This document shows positions 63,028 to 64,000 of a DNA stretch of 64,000 nucleotides, one piece after another. A program made the translations under genes and the position numbers. The stretch's first letter is position 1. Each line of letters begins with the position of its first letter. The DNA lies in the NCBI GenBank assembly GCA_947650365.1, contig OX393552.1:47756999-47820998 (forward strand), given 5' to 3'. Source of the DNA: Chamaelirium japonicum (taxonomy: Eukaryota > Streptophyta > Magnoliopsida > Liliales > Melanthiaceae). Under the pieces are notes generated by a model. That model was given only the letters and a program-made list of their open reading frames with translations. It did no database searches and was not told where the DNA came from.

Positions 63028-64000
63028 GTACAAATGAATTAGAATGGATCGTATGAATGAATAAGAATGGATCGTACGAATGAATTAGAATGGATCGTGC
63101 GAATGAATTAGAATGAATCATACGAATGCATTAGAATGGATACATTCGTGCGAATGAATTAGAATGGATACATTCGAGCAAATGAATTAGAATGGATCAG
63201 AATGGATACATGCGTGCGAATAAATTAGAATGGATCGTACGAACGAATTAGAATGGATCGTACGAATGAATTAGAATGGATACATTCGAGCGAATGAATT
63301 AGAATGGATCGTACAAATGAATTAGAATGGATCATAGGAATGAATTAGAATGGATCATGCAAATGAATTAGAATGGATACATTCGTGCGAATGAATTAGA
63401 ATGGATTGTACGAATGGATCGTACGAATGAATTAGAATGGTTACATTCGTGCGAATGAATTAGAATGGATCGTACGAATGAATTAGAATGGCTCATGCGA
63501 ATGAATTAGAATTGATCATACGAATGAATTAGAATGGATCATACGAATCAATTAGAATGGATCGTATGAACGAATTAGAATGGATCGTACGAATGGATTA
63601 GAATGGATCGTACGAATGGATTAGAATGGATTGTACGAATGAATTAGAATGGATCGTGCGAATGAATTAGAATTGATCATACGAATAAATTAGAATGGAT
63701 CGTATGAATGAATTAGAATGAATCATATGAAAGAATTAGAATGGATCGTACGAATGAATTAGAATGGATATATTCATTCGAATGAATTAGATTGCATCAT
63801 ACGAATGAATTTGAATGGATTGTACGAATGAATTAGAATGGATCGTACGAATGAATTAGAATGGATCATGCGAATGAATTAGAATGGTTACATTCGTGCG
63901 AATGAATTAGAATGGATCGTAGGAATGAATTAGAATGGATCGTACGAATGAATTAGAATGGTTACATTCGTGCGATTGAATTAGAATGGATCATACGAAT
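63028..64000 (+). repeat. F-oriented satellite block running off the right edge
   Basis: About 1 kb of F monomers. Contains the GAACGAATTA / CATTCGAGCG / ATAGG / GCAAATG cassette at about 63236-63400 and the duplicate of 17490-17640 at about 63718-63830. The array is not terminated within the window. Confidence 0.9.

Larger units (their letters stand above)
221..64000. repeat. giant 23/28 bp satellite DNA array with alternating strand orientation
   Basis: The entire interval is built from two interleaved monomer classes. The 23 bp class reads GAATGGATCGTAC then GAATGAATTA. The 28 bp class reads GAATGGATACATTCGTGC then GAATGAATTA. Minor classes of 18-19 bp and 32 bp also occur. Each monomer looks like two half-units (GAATGGAT... 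and GAATGAAT...), suggesting an ancient dimer. The + strand of F blocks is purine-rich (15 of 23) with G over C at 6:2, so GC skew reverses at every strand switch. Consensus GC is 8/23. About 2,600 monomers are estimated from the length. There is no interruption by genes or recognisable transposons. The array continues past the right edge. Confidence 0.98.

Noticed and set aside
221-64000. CRISPR array (short regular repeats)
   Set aside because: There are no unique spacers. The whole unit is repeat, in both orientations and two lengths, and no cas genes are present.
221-64000. Bacterial or phage origin with GATC or iteron-like sites
   Set aside because: 64 kb without a single gene, with multi-kilobase HORs, does not fit a bacterial, plasmid or phage genome.
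221-64000. Heat-shock elements (nGAAnnTTCn) or a CENP-B box
   Set aside because: TTC and GAA are separated by four bases in TTCGTACGAA, not two, and nothing matches the CENP-B box core. No binding site can be claimed.
221-64000. Telomeric repeat
   Set aside because: No (TTAGGG)n, (TTTAGGG)n or (TTAGG)n runs; TTAGAATGG is part of the 23 bp monomer.

Overview
The window is almost entirely one satellite-DNA array. From about base 221 to the right edge (roughly 63.8 kb) I see only tandem copies of a short AT-rich monomer. It has two length classes: 23 bp (GAATGGATCGTAC followed by GAATGAATTA) and 28 bp (the same with an extra ACATT after GAATGGAT, giving a CATTCG-NN-CGAATG dyad). I estimate roughly 2,600 monomers. 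I find no gene, RNA gene, transposon, CRISPR array, operon or promoter that I can support. The organism cannot be named from this. A satellite this long, with nested higher-order repeats and a CpG-decay mutation pattern, points to a eukaryotic nuclear genome with CpG methylation, probably heterochromatin, pericentromere or a sex or accessory chromosome.

Layout: bases 1-167 are an unrelated GC-rich 23-24 bp minisatellite, and 168-220 is a short non-repetitive linker, so the left edge of the satellite array lies inside the window. From 221 to about 22.4 kb, monomer blocks flip strand every 0.05-3 kb. I call F the orientation reading GAATGG... on the + strand and R its reverse complement. From about 22.4 to 28.14 kb there are two tandem copies of a 2,864 bp higher-order repeat (HOR). 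From about 30.9 to 56.1 kb there are three copies of a much larger nested HOR of P-Q-P' form, with periods of about 7.46 kb (copy 1 to 2) and 9.15-9.18 kb (copy 2 to 3). Each copy preserves the same internal pattern of strand switches. From about 59.28 to 62.38 kb there is a tandem pair of 1.55 kb units related to part of the large HOR. The rest is mixed blocks, F again at the right edge, where the array runs off the window.

The most notable property is strand alternation. I count on the order of 90-100 F/R switches. Many junctions are perfect palindromes centred on short palindromic words that the monomer already contains (TCGTACGA, GGATCC, TTAGAAT/ATTCTAA). The best is a perfect spacer-free 50 bp palindrome repeated at four loci, with a fifth copy carrying one mismatch. 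Any read-through transcript would be able to fold into long double-stranded RNA. Conserved multi-monomer cassettes of about 200 bp occur in both orientations. This suggests a history of monomers, then cassettes, then strand switching, then kilobase HORs, then recent tandem duplication. Block borders given here were read by eye and are good to about 10-15 bp.
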